Shown one piece after another: positions 1 through 11,418 of a stretch of DNA of 64,000 nt. The notes beneath the pieces were generated by a model. It did no database searches. It was not told the DNA's origin and saw only the letters and a list, made by a program, of their open reading frames with translations. Position numbers and translations under genes: made by a program. This stretch comes from Ceratopteris richardii (Eukaryota > Streptophyta > Polypodiopsida > Polypodiales > Pteridaceae): positions 197,357,892 through 197,421,891 of the forward strand of contig CM035407.1 of NCBI GenBank assembly GCA_020310875.1, given 5' to 3'. How positions within the stretch are numbered: the first letter of the stretch is position 1; every line of letters starts with the position of its first letter.

Positions 1-2037
1 CAGATGTTCGTCTGTAGCTGCATACTTTACAGGGATCACATTGGTAGGAGCAGGTGGTTGTTGTGCTAGCACTGGCTAAGGTCTCAGTTGGGCCTGATAT
101 TGCTGTTGGTAATTTTGCTGAGGCCTAGTATACTGTTGTGGTGGATATTGACTCTGATATCTGCCTTGTTGAGGGTATGGCTGAGGGTAGGTTTGCCTAA
201 CTGCTTGCTTATTGTATGGACAGTCTTGTGCCGTGTGATTTGTGTATCTCCGTTCTATGGTACAGTATTGGCTACTCGGATTTACTTGGGGTTGAGCCAT
301 AATGGGACAGACATTCGCCATATGGTCGCCTCCACAAGTATAGCATCTTTTCACAGGGGCAAACCTTGGGATTTGTTTACTAGAGACACCTAGTTTCTGA
401 GCTACTTTCTCTGCAAGTTCCTCAATTGATGTGGATTGTGTGGAAGAGAGGCTAGAGGCACTCTCAGAATCTTTGTATATTTTGGATAGCTCTAACTCCT
501 CCCCTAGGTTATCCTCAATGTCGATGCACATGCGTACACACTCTTCTATGGTCCTAGGGTCTTTCAAGTACACATAGGATCTCAATTTTGTACTTAGCAA
601 TCCATCCAAGAATACAGCCACTTGCTTAGCTGGTGTGGGGAGCTCCGAAACAAGGCATCTTTCAAGATATTGCCTAAATCTTCTTCCTGCAAGTCTCACG
701 GTCTCTTGCGGGGTCTGCTTGAAACTGTGAATCAATGAGGAGGTATTATGTCTTATGCCACTCTTAGAGAATTCAATAATGAAAGCCTCTAGGAGTTGGT
801 CTATGCTCCTGAATTGTCTCTCATTCAATGGTTGGAACCAAGTAAGCGCTGTGTTCCTAAGGGTTAGACCAAAGGCATTATATTGCGTGAATAAATCCTC
901 CACTTGTTCAGCTCTCAAAACTTGCCTAAACTCTGCCACATGATCGTATGGATCTCCAGTGCCATCGAAGTAGTTCTTCATGGACTTAACTAGCTGAGTC
1001 GGTCTCAAAGTCCTTGTGTGCTCTCTAGGTCGTGGTAGGGGGAACTCATCCGCATTTCTTTGATTCCTGTGAGCTCTAAGTACCTTAGGCTCTACTCTAT
1101 TTGTTTCCGTCCTCGTTCTTTCTCTGCCCCCTAGGTCGGCAAAGCTTACCTCCGGTCTTTCTCTATGTCTGTCTCTTTGAGTTCCGTGAGCGTGGGAGGT
1201 TCCAGCTCCTGGATGACCAAAGGACACGTTTGATCTTGGCTGGGGGAAGATGAATTCACCTTTCCAAGTGTAAGCATGCCTATCATTTTCTGTAACCACA
1301 AAGATCCTCTCTGAAGCGTGATCTAAGTAGGTCTCTCTGCCTAGGCTATCAGGATCCTTAAACTCATAGATCATGATTGTTCCTATATCAATTGGCCGAT
1401 CAGATTTATACCTCCAAAAGGCTTCGTCCGTTTCTCGGTTCAGAAGCAGATCTATGCTCTTGTTGTCCTGGGGAACCCATTCTGGTGTGATACTCCTAGT
1501 GAGAACAGATTTGCCTCAGGGGGTCCTCGGTTCTACACCCATGTTTCCTTGCTCTAGGTCACCTAAGTCCGATTCTGGGACTACATTCCCAAATTCATCA
1601 GTTCTTTCTGGATGACTGGTGACTACATATATTGTCCCTTCCTTATCTAAGTACGCTCCATTTTCAAACTTGACAGCTGGGCGCTCTAGTCCAATGGATT
1701 GATCAGGATTCTTAATCTGTACCACAGATCTTCCTAGGCCGTCCTCATAGATGCTAGCACCCAATCGGTTGGTCCTAAGGTATTCCAACTGCGTTTTGTA
1801 AGGGCCTTCTATCCTGTGCAAGTATGGCACTCCTGAACTTCCCGTAGGTCTGTCCATGCCTTGAGACATCTCTGATTCACTAGTCTCAGAGCTAGGGTAG
1901 TATGAGTGGTGGCTCAACTGCTGGGCCCAAGACCTAGCAGTGTGGTTGACACTGGCCTCTAAAGACCTAAGGCTTTGTCTATCTCTCCCTAGATGTCGCC
2001 CTAATCTAAGGTTCATAAGCCTAATTGAATAACCCAA
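1..2037 (-). pseudogene. gag of Gypsy element G, two premature stops
   Basis: Retrotransposon capsid polyprotein. Two open segments (1516-2037 and 76-1374) lie in one frame and are broken only by stop codons at 1516-1518 and 76-78; the same frame then continues to base 1. Alignment by eye with element A shows a collinear protein. The likely start is the Met of MNLRLGRHL at about 2016, because that motif begins gag in A, B and E too. The Retrotrans_gag capsid core lies around 480-960, followed by a short knuckle CYTCGGDHMANVC (CX2CX3HX4C) and a degenerate second knuckle. The stops make this copy non-functional unless read through. Confidence 0.88.
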
Positions 2038-2933
2038 ATTTGCCCAAGTACAACCTCGTTGCAGAGTCCTTTTGTATCAGTTACTTGATTCTTTTTAGTT
2101 GATTACCGTGTTAAAATTCTTGTCTGACATCACGTCGTAAGGTATACTTGAGTGTAGTTCCGCACTTGAAGTTGATCGTTCCACGTTAAGTTCTTTTCCT
2201 TTAAAGTTCTCGACAGTACAAAGATTATGTCCCTAGCTTGAACTTGAAAGTCTAGGTATTCTTCAACTTGATAATTGCCTATCGTCACCTTGACTTACTC
2301 CTACCTCTAGTCGTTCTTAGCCTAAACAGAATTGACGAAGGGGAGTTGAGAATATTCCGACCTTTCTTGCTGATCCTTGTTCTTTAGTGTTCGAGAAGTT
2401 GATTCTCAAGCTTGCACAAAGCCCTTGCTTGGATGCTCTCAATTGCTCCTCAATAGACCTGCATCAGTCCCAAGATTAGCTCCAGACTTAAATTCAAATG
2501 ATACACTAGACCACTTTCATGCATGTAACTCACAGACCAAATTATCCTTTGCCTTTATGAAAAACAATCCCAAGGATCCCTCAGTTTTCCTACCTCGGGG
2601 TATGGTTAACTTCAAAAAACCCTATCTAATGATCTTGATCCTAATTTTCACATAACCAGTGGAAGTTTTGGTTGTACTTCCCACGAGCTTTCTGACAAAA
2701 CAAGAATCACAGCAATTGGATTTTGTATGAGGAAGTTATGTCCGATCAGGGTTTTGGTGCTAAAACAGGGTTCAAAACAGTTTACTCAGGCAGACAGGAA
2801 TTCTTGAACTACTTGGGTTGCGGCCTCACAATGCAATGCTAAACCCTTAAAAGTTCCCCAAAAATTAGACCACTATTTTTTTTTTTGCCCTTTAAAATTG
2901 GCCAAATTTGCCCTTCTATCGCGTTCGCAAGTT

Positions 2934-3425
2934 CTGTCAGTCGCGATTGACAGGTCAATCGCGATTGATGTGTCGATCGCGATTGACAGGTCCGTCGTGG
3001 CTGTCAGTCGTGATTGATGGGTCAATCGCGATTGACACGTGGCTCGAAAAGTCAATCAATCGTGGTCAAAGGGTCGTTGACTCTGTCAGTCGCGATTGAT
3101 GGGTCGATCACGATTGATAGGTCGGTCGCAAGGGTCTGTTCGTCGTGGTCAAACAATCGTTGACTATGTCGGTCGCGATTGACAAAGCCGTCGTGGGTTG
3201 TCAGTCGTGATTGATGGGTCGATCGCGATTGATGACTCGATCGCGATTGACACGTGTCACGCGTATGATCTGTCAGTCGTGGTCAATCGGTCGTTGACTC
3301 TGTCGGTCGCGATTGACAGAGCCGTCGTGGGCTGTCAGTCGTGATTGACTGGTCGATCGCGATTGACAGGTCTGTCCGTCGTGGTTTGTCGATCGCGATT
3401 GACAAAGCGATGGCGATTGACAGAA
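2934..3425 (-). repeat. tandem palindromic repeat in G leader (TCGCGA core)
   Basis: Degenerate tandem array of roughly 13-25 bp units such as GTCAATCGCGATTGAC, a perfect 16-base palindrome at 3021-3036. Units vary (tcgtggtcaa, tcgcgattgacag) and are separated by words such as gtcgttgactctgtc. A further unit lies at about 3523-3543. Elements A, B and E hold different arrays at the same place, but all centre on TCGCGA. Confidence 0.92.
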
Positions 3426-3856
3426 ATCTGATGAATTTCAAAAATCTAAACACAATTTTGGGAAGCTCTAGGCCTGTAGATCATGGTTTTGTACTTTGTT
3501 TGGCAAATGGAACATTTTTTCTGTCGGTCGCGGTTGACAGAGGTCGGCGACACAGAGACAGTTTCGTGACATTTTTTACTTGCGCGGAGTGCTGGAGAAG
3601 ATAATGCAGCATGTACCTGCAAGACAGCTCAAGAAACATGCAAAAACTGCACACACAATATCGCTCTCTCGCTCTCTCTCACAAGTGGAATGAGGGAAAT
3701 GGAAGGAGGAAGGAAATATAGTCAAGAAACTGAAATTTTTGCGATGATGGAGATGGAGGTGGGAGATGGTGATGATGATGATGGTGATGAAGAAAACAAA
3801 AGGAAATAGATAAAAGTGAAGAAAATACCTATAACTCCAATGCTTCAACTCTACGT

Positions 3857-3870
3857 CTTACCATCACACG
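3857..3870 (-). promoter_or_regulatory. conserved post-PBS block CGTGTGATGGTAAG (G)
   Basis: Reverse complement reads CGTGTGATGGTAAG, identical in elements A and E. It holds a GTAAG that could be a splice donor and an ATG that opens an 11-codon frame beginning MVRRRVEALEL. It lies 18 nt downstream of the primer site. Confidence 0.6.
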
Positions 3871-3888
3871 CTCGTCCTCAAAGCTCGT

Positions 3889-3906
3889 TCCCCGGCAACG
3901 GCGCCA
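3889..3906 (-). other. primer binding site, tRNA-Asp type (G)
   Basis: On the minus strand reads TGGCGCCGTTGCCGGGGA, 8 nt inside the 5' LTR. This matches, from memory, the complement of the 3' end of plant tRNA-Asp, and it is identical to the site in element A. Confidence 0.9.
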
Positions 3907-3914
3907 AAATTTGG

Positions 3915-4515
3915 TGTAGCTCAGTGATGAGTAGCACCTCCTTTAATGTCAATCCGGGAAGACGTGAGGATGGTATGAAGACCTCGAGCAAGGGAAGGCA
4001 CAAGTGCGTGAGTGAGAAGCACACAAACATGCACACACATACACACACACACGCACACACAGCAAGACAAAGAGTGAGGAGCAATGGAGTTCTTACATTA
4101 CTTTCAGAAAGTTCATACAAGTTCAAAACTATTACAAGCTAACCTCAAAAATGAGCTCTCTAGCTCCTTTTATAGTTTTTGACTAGCTTTGGCCCTGTCC
4201 AGACCTAGTGTCCGGTCTAGTTAAAAATTAGGTTCCAGGGCTTATTTGAGGGCTCAAACGAGATCTAAAAAATACGAAAATTGGCAGGTAGATACTTCTA
4301 AAGCTCCTCAAGCTCAAGGACTCCTTGGCTTGCACAAAATGGAGCTACAAAAATACAAAATGGTATTTACAATGGTGGTTAGTGATTAAAATCACTATTT
4401 GTGTAGGGATTTTCTCTGTTGATTTGTCATACACATCTTTGAGCTCCCTACTTGCTCTTTCTTCTTGTGTGCTCAACTCCTTGATGTCTGAAAAATTTAG
4501 ATGGCCTACTTGCCA
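3915..4515 (-). repeat. 5' LTR of Gypsy element G
   Basis: On the plus strand it begins TGTAGCTCAG next to the primer site. It contains the family CA-repeat (about 4027-4062), and a TATA-like box (CTATAAAAGG on the minus strand, about 4170). The part near the primer site is closest to the A LTR (gatgagtagcacctcctttaa), whereas the far end (gagcaagtagggagctc) is closest to the B LTR. The outer boundary, about 4515, is estimated. Confidence 0.85.
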
Positions 4516-5088
4516 GATCTTCTTTGGCTATTGTGTCTGCTTGTGCTATCTCTTCGTTCCGACCCTCTTTGTCTTGTGGCTCCTTCGGTTCCCTGACTGC
4601 TGCCAACAGGGTTCTTGGGGCAATCTATGAAAAGGTGTTCTTTTACACAATCACTACAGTATCCTTCCCAGACTCGCTGTGATGGAGGTGGGTTTGGTAA
4701 TGTACATTCTCTGATAAAATGGTCACCTCCACATCTGTAACATGGTCCTCTAGGTGCAGGCAGTCTATTCATAGGTCGGGAGGCTATGGGTGCTCTGGGA
4801 GCCGTATACATCAATGACACATAATCATGCTCATATCCGTAAGAACTATGTGGTCCTTCCATGCCATAGGCATATGGCTCATACATTTGTCCATATTCAA
4901 CTATAGTGCCCTCATATGCGGAATAATTTTCTTGACTATGGTCATAGGATGGGTCATATGGTTCATTACCAACCACACGCGTCATGGAGACTATTGCTCT
5001 CTCAAGATTCTCTTCTTGTCGAGCTATTTTCACTGAAACAACATTTTGAGGGTGGGGTGGTTGTTGACCTAACACTGGTTGTGGTTGA
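4516..5088 (-). pseudogene. gag 3' segment of Gypsy element E
   Basis: C-terminal gag region lying left of the Copia F insertion. The open frame contains a proline- and tyrosine-rich stretch (about 4790-5080), then two knuckles, CYRCGGDHFIREC and CSDCVKEHLFIDC, both CX2CX3HX4C, at about 4630-4745. The start LGQQPPHPQNVVSVK aligns with LAQQPPAPANVIPVK of element A. The frame stops at 4506-4508, inside the neighbouring LTR of G, so the gag end is lost. The few residues encoded to the right of 5088 belong to the F LTR. Confidence 0.85.
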
Positions 5089-6112
5089 TGTTGGTGCAGG
5101 GCAATCAACAATTGAAGCTTTGGAAGTCAAGGATTGAAGAAAAGACCAACTTATGAAGCATCGAAGAAGTTCATATTCAGAAGATAAAGAGTTGTACACA
5201 TATGAACATTAATTTAGAGTCAGCTTACTTATGTCTTTGATTAGTCATAAGTTTGTAAATTTTTCTCTATATATACTATGGAAAATGTCGGGGCAAGTAT
5301 GAGAGATCATGAGAATAGAGTAGTCAAAAGTTGTAAGAGTTATTAGACATCTTAGAAGTTATTTGAACTCTCTCTCATCATTCAGTTGTAAACTCCTCCA
5401 GAAATGAAAGAAATTTGCGCCCGATGTTTCTGAGTTTTCTCTTTCTGTGCTAGATCTTTTGTGAAATGCTTTTGTACAAGTCTAAGTCTATAGGTGATTG
5501 ACCTCTGTACAAATTTTCAGCTTCTAATTGTGATCAGCCTGAGAGAATTGAGTGTAGGAACATTTACATGTGTAAATGGAAGAAGAGAGGTTGCAGGAGG
5601 TGCAAAATTTGAAGTCAATGTTTTGATCAGTTCTCCTTCTATAGTTTAAAGTTTTGAGCAAGCAAGCATTCAATATTTAAGTTGAAAGGTAAGCTACTTG
5701 TGGCTAAAAGCATTTTCTTAAACGGGTTCTAGTCTTGGAGAACCATGTCTTAGAAGTTGCAGGTGTCAAAGTTGACTCTACAGGGGTGACAGTTTTAGAC
5801 ATAGGTAACTTGTTGAGTTCATTTCTCAAGTTATACTGAATCTTTTGGAGTAATTCAACTTGGAGAAGGTGCGCAATCTATAGGCGACACCTTGTCCAAA
5901 GTTTTATAAAAAACTTTACACAATTGATAGGTCAATGAGAAAGATAAGTGCAGCAGACTTTCTGTAGAGTCATCATCTTCATAGATTTTTCAAAATCTTG
6001 ATAATTGAGTATTGAACTTCTAAAATTGGAGAAGGTTTTGACTTACTCTTGATATAGAGGTGTTCTAATTTCAAGAGTAGGTTGTTCTTTTGGAGATTAA
6101 CACTCTCCATCA
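5089..6112 (+). repeat. 5' LTR of Copia F
   Basis: 1,024 bp direct repeat of 10391-11413, with TG...CA ends. It contains a TATA-like stretch (ctatatatactatgg, about 5264-5282), the best promoter candidate. The initiator-tRNA primer site follows after one base. Confidence 0.95.
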
Positions 6113-6113
6113 G

Positions 6114-6125
6114 TGGTATCAGAGC
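6114..6125 (+). other. primer binding site, initiator Met tRNA (F)
   Basis: TGGTATCAGAGC, the standard Copia primer site complementary to the 3' end of initiator tRNA-Met, one base after the 5' LTR. Confidence 0.95.
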
Positions 6126-6334
6126 AGGAAACATCAGAATTGAAGGAAGGAGGGTCCCGACTGCTGCAGATGAAAAGAATTCAACATTTAAAGGTTCAAA
6201 AGGTGAAAGCTTGAGGATAAAGCTTGAGAAGGAGATCATACCACATCAAGGAAGTCAAAAGGAGTGTCATTCAAAGTAAAGGTAACCTTATACTTTATAA
6301 AGATTGAAGAATTCAATATACAGGTGAAGAAAAG

Positions 6335-7375
6335 ATGGGAGATTCTCTTCAGGTAGAGAAAGCTATCTTGCATGGTCTATGGGGATGGAAGCTCATCTAA
6401 TGAGCAAAGACTTGATAGCCTACATAACAGGTGAAGAAGAAAAGCCACAATTTAGAGATCCTAGTGTTCCAACTAGGGAGGAATTGCCAGATTTGAAGAA
6501 TTGGATGAAGAGAGATGCTCAAGCTAGGAGCATTATCTATATGACAGTCAATGACTACTTGCTACCTCACATTAGAGGCTTGAAAGTGCAAGTGATATAT
6601 GGAATGCTTTGGAGGAGCATTTCCAAAATACCACAAAGTCTAGGAAGGCATCCTTGTGGGCAGAATTTACTACATTCAAGAAGAAGGCCTCTCAATCCAT
6701 CTCAGATTATGTAACCAGAATGAAGGACATTGCAGATGCATTAGGAGCTGTTGATGAAGACATTGAGGAGGATAAATTGGTAAGGCAAATCCTTACAGGT
6801 TTGAGAGGTGATGACAAATGGAAGCCATTGATTTTGTCTACTGAATTATCACTTGATCATTTTACTCCTGACTTAAATCCGTTGCTAGGACATATGTTAA
6901 CCTTTGAGCAGGATGTCAAAGGTGAAGGTGAAAAGAGTACAGGTCATGCAATGTACTCAAAGGATAAGAAGAAAAATAGCAAAGGGAAGCAACAAGCAAA
7001 TGAAGATGAAGGCACAACTAGTCCAGCCAACTTCCTAAGAGGAAGAGGAGGTGGCAAAGGTAGAGGAAGAGGCAGGAATAATAAAGATGGAGTCAAAGCT
7101 TGCTAGATTTGTTGTAAGACAAATCATTTAGCTAAGGATTGTTGGCATAATAATCAGAGTAATGGTGGATATAATCAGAATTTTAATTCAAGAGGAAGAG
7201 GTGGCAGAAATCAAAGAGGTAATTTCAGAGGTAGAGGTAGTAGGGGTTACTTTGGAAGAAATGCAGGTAGAGGATTCCAAAGTCAACAATACAATAATAC
7301 CTACTACAATTATGCTTCAGATCAGAAGGAGGATCCAACATTGATAATGAATGCAACTTGTGAAAGGAAAAGTTA
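6335..7375 (+). pseudogene. gag of Copia F, frameshifted
   Basis: UBN2-type Copia capsid gene. The probable start at 6335 (MGDSLQVEK) shifts frame before 6379, where MEAHLMSKDLIAYITGEEE follows. A second shift near 6600-6620 leads into the frame covering EEHFQNTTKSRKASLWAEF to 7104. The nucleocapsid is basic and glycine-rich (RGRGGGKGRGRGRN). Its zinc knuckle ICCKTNHLAKDC is interrupted by a TAG at 7105-7107, directly after the first knuckle cysteine. RG-rich repeats continue to about 7300. A TAA at 7374-7376 separates gag from the protease frame. Confidence 0.88.
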
Positions 7376-7915
7376 AGACCAAAGGGTCTTCTACATTGAT
7401 TCAGGGTGTAACAATCACCTGAGTGGTAACATAGCATTGATGACTGATTTGGAAAATAAGGTATCTAATCATGTTGTTCAAATAGGTGACAATACAAAGC
7501 ACAATGTGAAGTCAATTGGATCAGTGAAGGCCAAGGATGGTAGCACCTTATTGAGTAAGGTCTTGTATGTTCCTACAATTCCTAAGAATCTGCTAAGTGT
7601 AGGACAAATTGATGAAAAAGGTTATAAAGTTAGATTCCCTAATGAAGGAGTGTTTGTGGAAGACCCTAGCAATGGGTATAAACAAATTGTTTCAGGAAAA
7701 AAAGAAGGAAGGTTGTTCACATTGAAGATTCAAGGTAATGTTGGTCATGCCTTGTTCACTTATGGAGGACATAAGATCTCTGAGTTAGATATTTGGCACA
7801 AGAGGCTTGGACACATTAATGAAAGAGGTATCAAAGATATGATTAACAATGGTTCAGTGCTTGGATTGCCTAATGTTGCAGGTCAACATATGACATACAG
7901 ATGTGAGGCATGTTA
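7374..7915 (+). pseudogene. protease and pre-integrase domain of Copia F
   Basis: Frame following gag. FYIDSGCNNHLSGN at about 7390-7432 is the Copia aspartic protease active site (DSG kept). Residues of 7437-7916 include the protease end (LLSKVLYVPTIPKNLLSVGQ) and the GAG_pre-integrase region LDIWHKRLGHINERG. It ends at a TAG (7914-7916) within the cysteine-containing integrase zinc finger. The next frame begins at 7910, so a frameshift lies there. Confidence 0.87.
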
Positions 7916-8878
7916 GGTAAGGCTCATAAGCAATCTTACTCCAAGCATGGTTTCATGTATTCAGAGAAGCTTGAGTTGGTACACACAGATGTGTGGGGAC
8001 CATCAAAGGATTTCAATATCAATGGTTCAAGGTATTATGTGATTTATGTTGATGATGCTACCAGATGGATCACTATATATGTGATCAAAGATAAGTCAGA
8101 AGTATTCAACACATTCAAACACTATCATGTGTATGCAGAGAGAATTCCAGGTCATAAATTGAAAAGACTAAGGTCAGATGGAGGGGGAGAGTATTTTTCT
8201 AAAGAGTTCAGTGATTACTTGTGGAATGCAGGTATAAAAAGGGAAATTACTTGCAGGTACTCTCCTCAACAAAATGGTATAGCAGAGAGAAGAAATAGAA
8301 CCCTTGTGGAGTTTGCAAGGTCAATGATGAAGGAGAAAAATTGCCCAAATTATTTGTGGGCTGAGGCTGTAAATACAGCTACTTATTTGGTTAATAGGTT
8401 ACCATGTAAAGCCTTGCATGGTATGACACCATATGAGGCATGGTGGGGTAAGAGACCTACCTTGGATCATTGCAAAGTATTTGGATGTTTGGCATATGCA
8501 TATGTGCCATCACAATTAAGACACAAATTGGAACCTAAAGCTGAAAAGTATGTGTTCATTGGTTATGATGACAAGCAGATGGGTTATAGATTGTGGAGCC
8601 CATCCACAAAGCAATTCATTGTGTCTAAGGATGTTACATTTGATGAGCAAGGTACTTGGTATGCAGGTACAATCAATATTAATACAGGTGATGAAGAAGT
8701 TGTGAGTCAAAAGAAGGGTAAATCAAAGGTTCATATATTTGATGAAGAGGAGAATAATGAAGTGCAGGTTGAAGTTGAAGAAATGCCAAGATTTGATCCT
8801 GAGTGTGAAGAACCAGAAACCTCAAGGAGTGGAGAACTTAGAAGGTCATCAACACAAGTGGCAACCTACAAGGTATAG
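7910..8878 (+). pseudogene. integrase of Copia F
   Basis: 322-codon open segment covering the integrase core. Catalytic residues are visible: VHTDVWGP (first Asp), LRSDGGGEY (second Asp) and PQQNGIAERRNR (Glu). The C-terminal part runs through KVFGCLAYAYVP and FIGYDDKQMGYRLW, typical for Copia integrase. The core looks intact, but the segment is out of frame with both the protease and the RT frames. The acidic linker ends at 8878, overlapping the RT frame that opens at 8739. Confidence 0.92.
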
Positions 8879-10388
8879 TTATGATACTTCTTTTTTGGCT
8901 ATCAAAGATTATGCTTACATGATAAAGGCAGATGAAGACCCTTCTACATATGAAGAGGCAAAAGGTAAGGAAAATTGGGAGAAAGCTATGCAGGAAGAAT
9001 ATGATGCATTGATGGAGAATCAGACATGGGATTTGGTTCCTAAACCAAATAGTCAGAAGATCATTGGATGCAAGTGGGTCTACAAGACTAAGAGATATGC
9101 AGATGGAAGTGTGTCTAGGTATAAAGCTAGACTTGTTGTGAAAGGGTTTGCTCATATGGGGAAATTATGTCAATTAGATGTGAAGAATGCTTTTTTAAAT
9201 GGTTACATTTCAGATGATGTTTTCATGGAGCAACCTCAAGGATTTAGAGATGGAAGGTATCCAGATCATGTATGTAAGCTCAAGAGAGCTTTGTATGGGT
9301 TGAAGCAGGCCCCAAGGGCATGGAATTATAGACTTGTAAAGTTCTTGAAAGAACTTGGATTTCAAGTATCTAAAGGAGATAGTAGCTTGCTTGTGAAAGC
9401 AAGTGATGATGGGTTCATTTACATGTGCATATATGTTGATGATATAATTCTTACAAGTACAGATGAGAAAGGCATTCAAAGCCTAAAGAAGCAAATGGAG
9501 AAAGAGTTCAAAATCAGTGATTTGGGAGACTTGTCATATTTCTTGGGCATGGAGATTTCGTACACTCAACATGGAGTGTATGTGACTCAAGAAAGGTATT
9601 TGAAGAACTTGTTAATCAAGTTTAAGATGAAGGATTGCAAGGTAGCACCTACTCCAATGGAGGTGAATCACAAATTGAGCAGATATGGTGGAGAAGAATT
9701 TAAGGATATGAAGCTATATCACAGTTTGGTTGGTAGTCTTATCTATGCTACATTAACTAGGCCTGATTTATCATATGCAGTTGGAGTTTTGTCCCAATTC
9801 ATGCATTGTCCTAGGAAAGAACATTGGATTGCAGGTCAAAGAGTGTTGAGGTACATTAAGGGTACACTCAAAGAGAGTTTGTATTATGGTTTTACATCAG
9901 ATACAAATATCAAAATATATAGTGATGTAGATTGGGCAGGTAATCCTGATGATAGAAGGTCAACCTATGGATACATGTGTTATGTGGGAGATAAGTTAAT
10001 CTCTTGGTGTTCAAAGAAGCAACAATCATCTACAGAAGCAGAGTACAAAGGCATGGTTGAAGCTGCAAAGGAAGTGATATGGATTAAGACTCTGATGAAG
10101 AATTTTGACACTATACAGAGTACACCTATCATATATGGAGATAACATGAGTTCATTGTATTTAGCTGCTAACCCTATGTTTCATGCCAAAACTAAACACA
10201 TTGAGATTCAGTATCACTTTCTAAGAGAGAAGGTAATGGACAAAGAGATTGAAGTCATACATACTTCAACTAAAGATCAGATAGCTGATATGCTTACCAA
10301 AAGCTTGGATGGACCAAAGCTACAGAAGTTCAAAGACATGGCAAGCATAAAGAAGATAGAGAAAACCTCAATTGATGATTTAGGGTGA
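8739..10388 (+). pseudogene. reverse transcriptase and RNase H of Copia F
   Basis: 549-codon frame with the RVT_2 domain: WVYKTKRYADGSVSRYKAR, QLDVKNAFLNG, LYGLKQAPRAW and the catalytic IYVDDIIL (about 9430-9455). RNase H follows (IYSDVDWAGNPDDRRSTYGY, SSTEAEYKGM, HIEIQYHFLREKV). The segment between VVKGFAHM and GKLCQLDVKNAF is far too short: about 40 residues normally present (the ETFSP region) are missing near 9155, so the polymerase is probably dead despite an otherwise long frame. The protein ends three bases before the 3' LTR. Confidence 0.92.
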
Positions 10389-10390
10389 GC

Positions 10391-11413
10391 TGTTGGTGCA
10401 GGACAATCAACAATTGAAGCTTTGAAAGTCAAGGACTGAAGAAAAGACCAACTTAAGAAGCATGGAAGAAGTTCATATTCAGAAGATAAAGAGTTGTACA
10501 CATATGTACATTAATTTAGAGTCAGTTAACTTATGTCTTTGATTAGTCATAAGTTTGTAAATTTTTGTCTATATATATTATGGAAAATGTCGGGGCAAGT
10601 ATGAGAGAGCATGAGAATAGAGTAGTCAAAAGTTGTAAGAGTTATTAGACATCTTAGAAGTTAGTTGAACTCTCTCTCATCATTCAATTGTAAACTCCTC
10701 CAGAAATGAAAGAAATTTGCACCCGATGTTTTTGAGTTTTCTCCTTCTGTGCCAGATCTTTTGTGAAATGATTCTGTACAAGTCTAAGTCTATAGGTGAT
10801 TGACCACTGTACAAATTTTCAGCTTCTAATTGTGATCAGGCTGAGAGAATTGACTGTAGGAACATTTACATGTGTAAATGGAAGAAGAGAGGTTGCAAGA
10901 GGCGCAAAATTCGAAGTCAATGTTTTGATCAGTTCTCCTTCTATAGTTTAAAGTTTTGAGCAAGCAGGCATTCAATCTTTAAGTTGGAAGGTAAGCTACT
11001 TGTGGCTAAAAGCATTTGCTTAAACAAGTTCTAGTCTTGGAGAACCATGTCTTAGAAGTTGCAGGTGTCAAAGTCGACTCTACAGGGTGACAGTTTTAGA
11101 GATAGGTAACTTGTTGAGTTCATTTCTCAAGTTATACTGAATCTTTTGGAGTAATTCAACTTGGAGAAGGTGTGCATTCTATATGTGACACCTTGTGCAA
11201 AGTTTTATAAAAAACTTTACACAATTGATAGGTCCATGAGAAAGATAAGTGCAGCAGACTTTCTGTAGAGTCATCATCTTCACAGATTTTTCAAAATCTT
11301 GATAATTGAGTATTGATCTTCTAAAATTGGAGAAGGTTATGACTTACTCTTGATATAGAGGTGTTCTAATTTCAAGAGTAGGTTGTTCTTTTGGAGATTA
11401 ACACTCTCCATCA
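10391..11413 (+). repeat. 3' LTR of Copia F
   Basis: 1,023 bp copy of 5089-6112 with about 42 mismatches and one indel by eye. The upstream purine tract is weak (gatttagggtgagc). Confidence 0.95.
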
Positions 11414-11418
11414 ATTGA

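Larger units (their letters stand above)
2038..3888 (-). other. 5' leader of Gypsy element G
   Basis: About 1.85 kb of untranslated leader between the primer site and gag. It has no credible ORF. From 3426 to 3888 it is homologous to the start of the A leader, including a purine-rich stretch in element sense and the conserved 14-base block. The middle is a tandem repeat (2934-3425). From 2038 to 2933 it is homologous to A bases of about 26370-27010. Open frames inside it are not supported. Confidence 0.8.
1..4515 (-). mobile_element. Ty3/Gypsy element G, 5' part (cut by window start)
   Basis: Minus-strand LTR retrotransposon of the same family as element A. Reading leftwards it has a 5' LTR (3915-4515), a tRNA-Asp primer site, a long leader with a tandem palindromic repeat, and gag running out of the window at base 1. 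The gag protein is nearly the same as that of A. It sits inside the gag of element E, which resumes at about 4516. The outer LTR end is placed by length comparison with the B and H LTRs (608 and 599 bp) and by the dinucleotide TG. The 3' half and its duplication lie outside the window. Confidence 0.9.
5089..11413 (+). mobile_element. Ty1/Copia element F, full length with both LTRs
   Basis: Complete plus-strand Copia element of 6,325 bp. Two LTRs of 1,024 and 1,023 bp both begin TGTTGGTGCAGG and end CTCTCCATCA. The internal order is PBS, gag, protease, integrase, RT, RNase H, which is the Copia order. Flanking pentamers are GTTGA (5084-5088) and ATTGA (11414-11418), a target duplication with one change. 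I counted about 42 differences between the LTRs (about 4%). The element lies in the gag of Gypsy E. Several stops and frameshifts and an RT deletion make it defective. Confidence 0.95.

Noticed and set aside
3878..4126. Cysteine/valine-rich ORFs (CVCVCVCM) in LTRs, also at 22714, 25345, 41057 and 51941
   Set aside because: They translate the CA/TG microsatellite within the LTRs; no coding evidence.
5084..5088. Same target pentamer GTTGA for Copia F and Gypsy B as a shared site preference
   Set aside because: A five-base match between two unrelated elements is easily chance, and the right copy in F is ATTGA.
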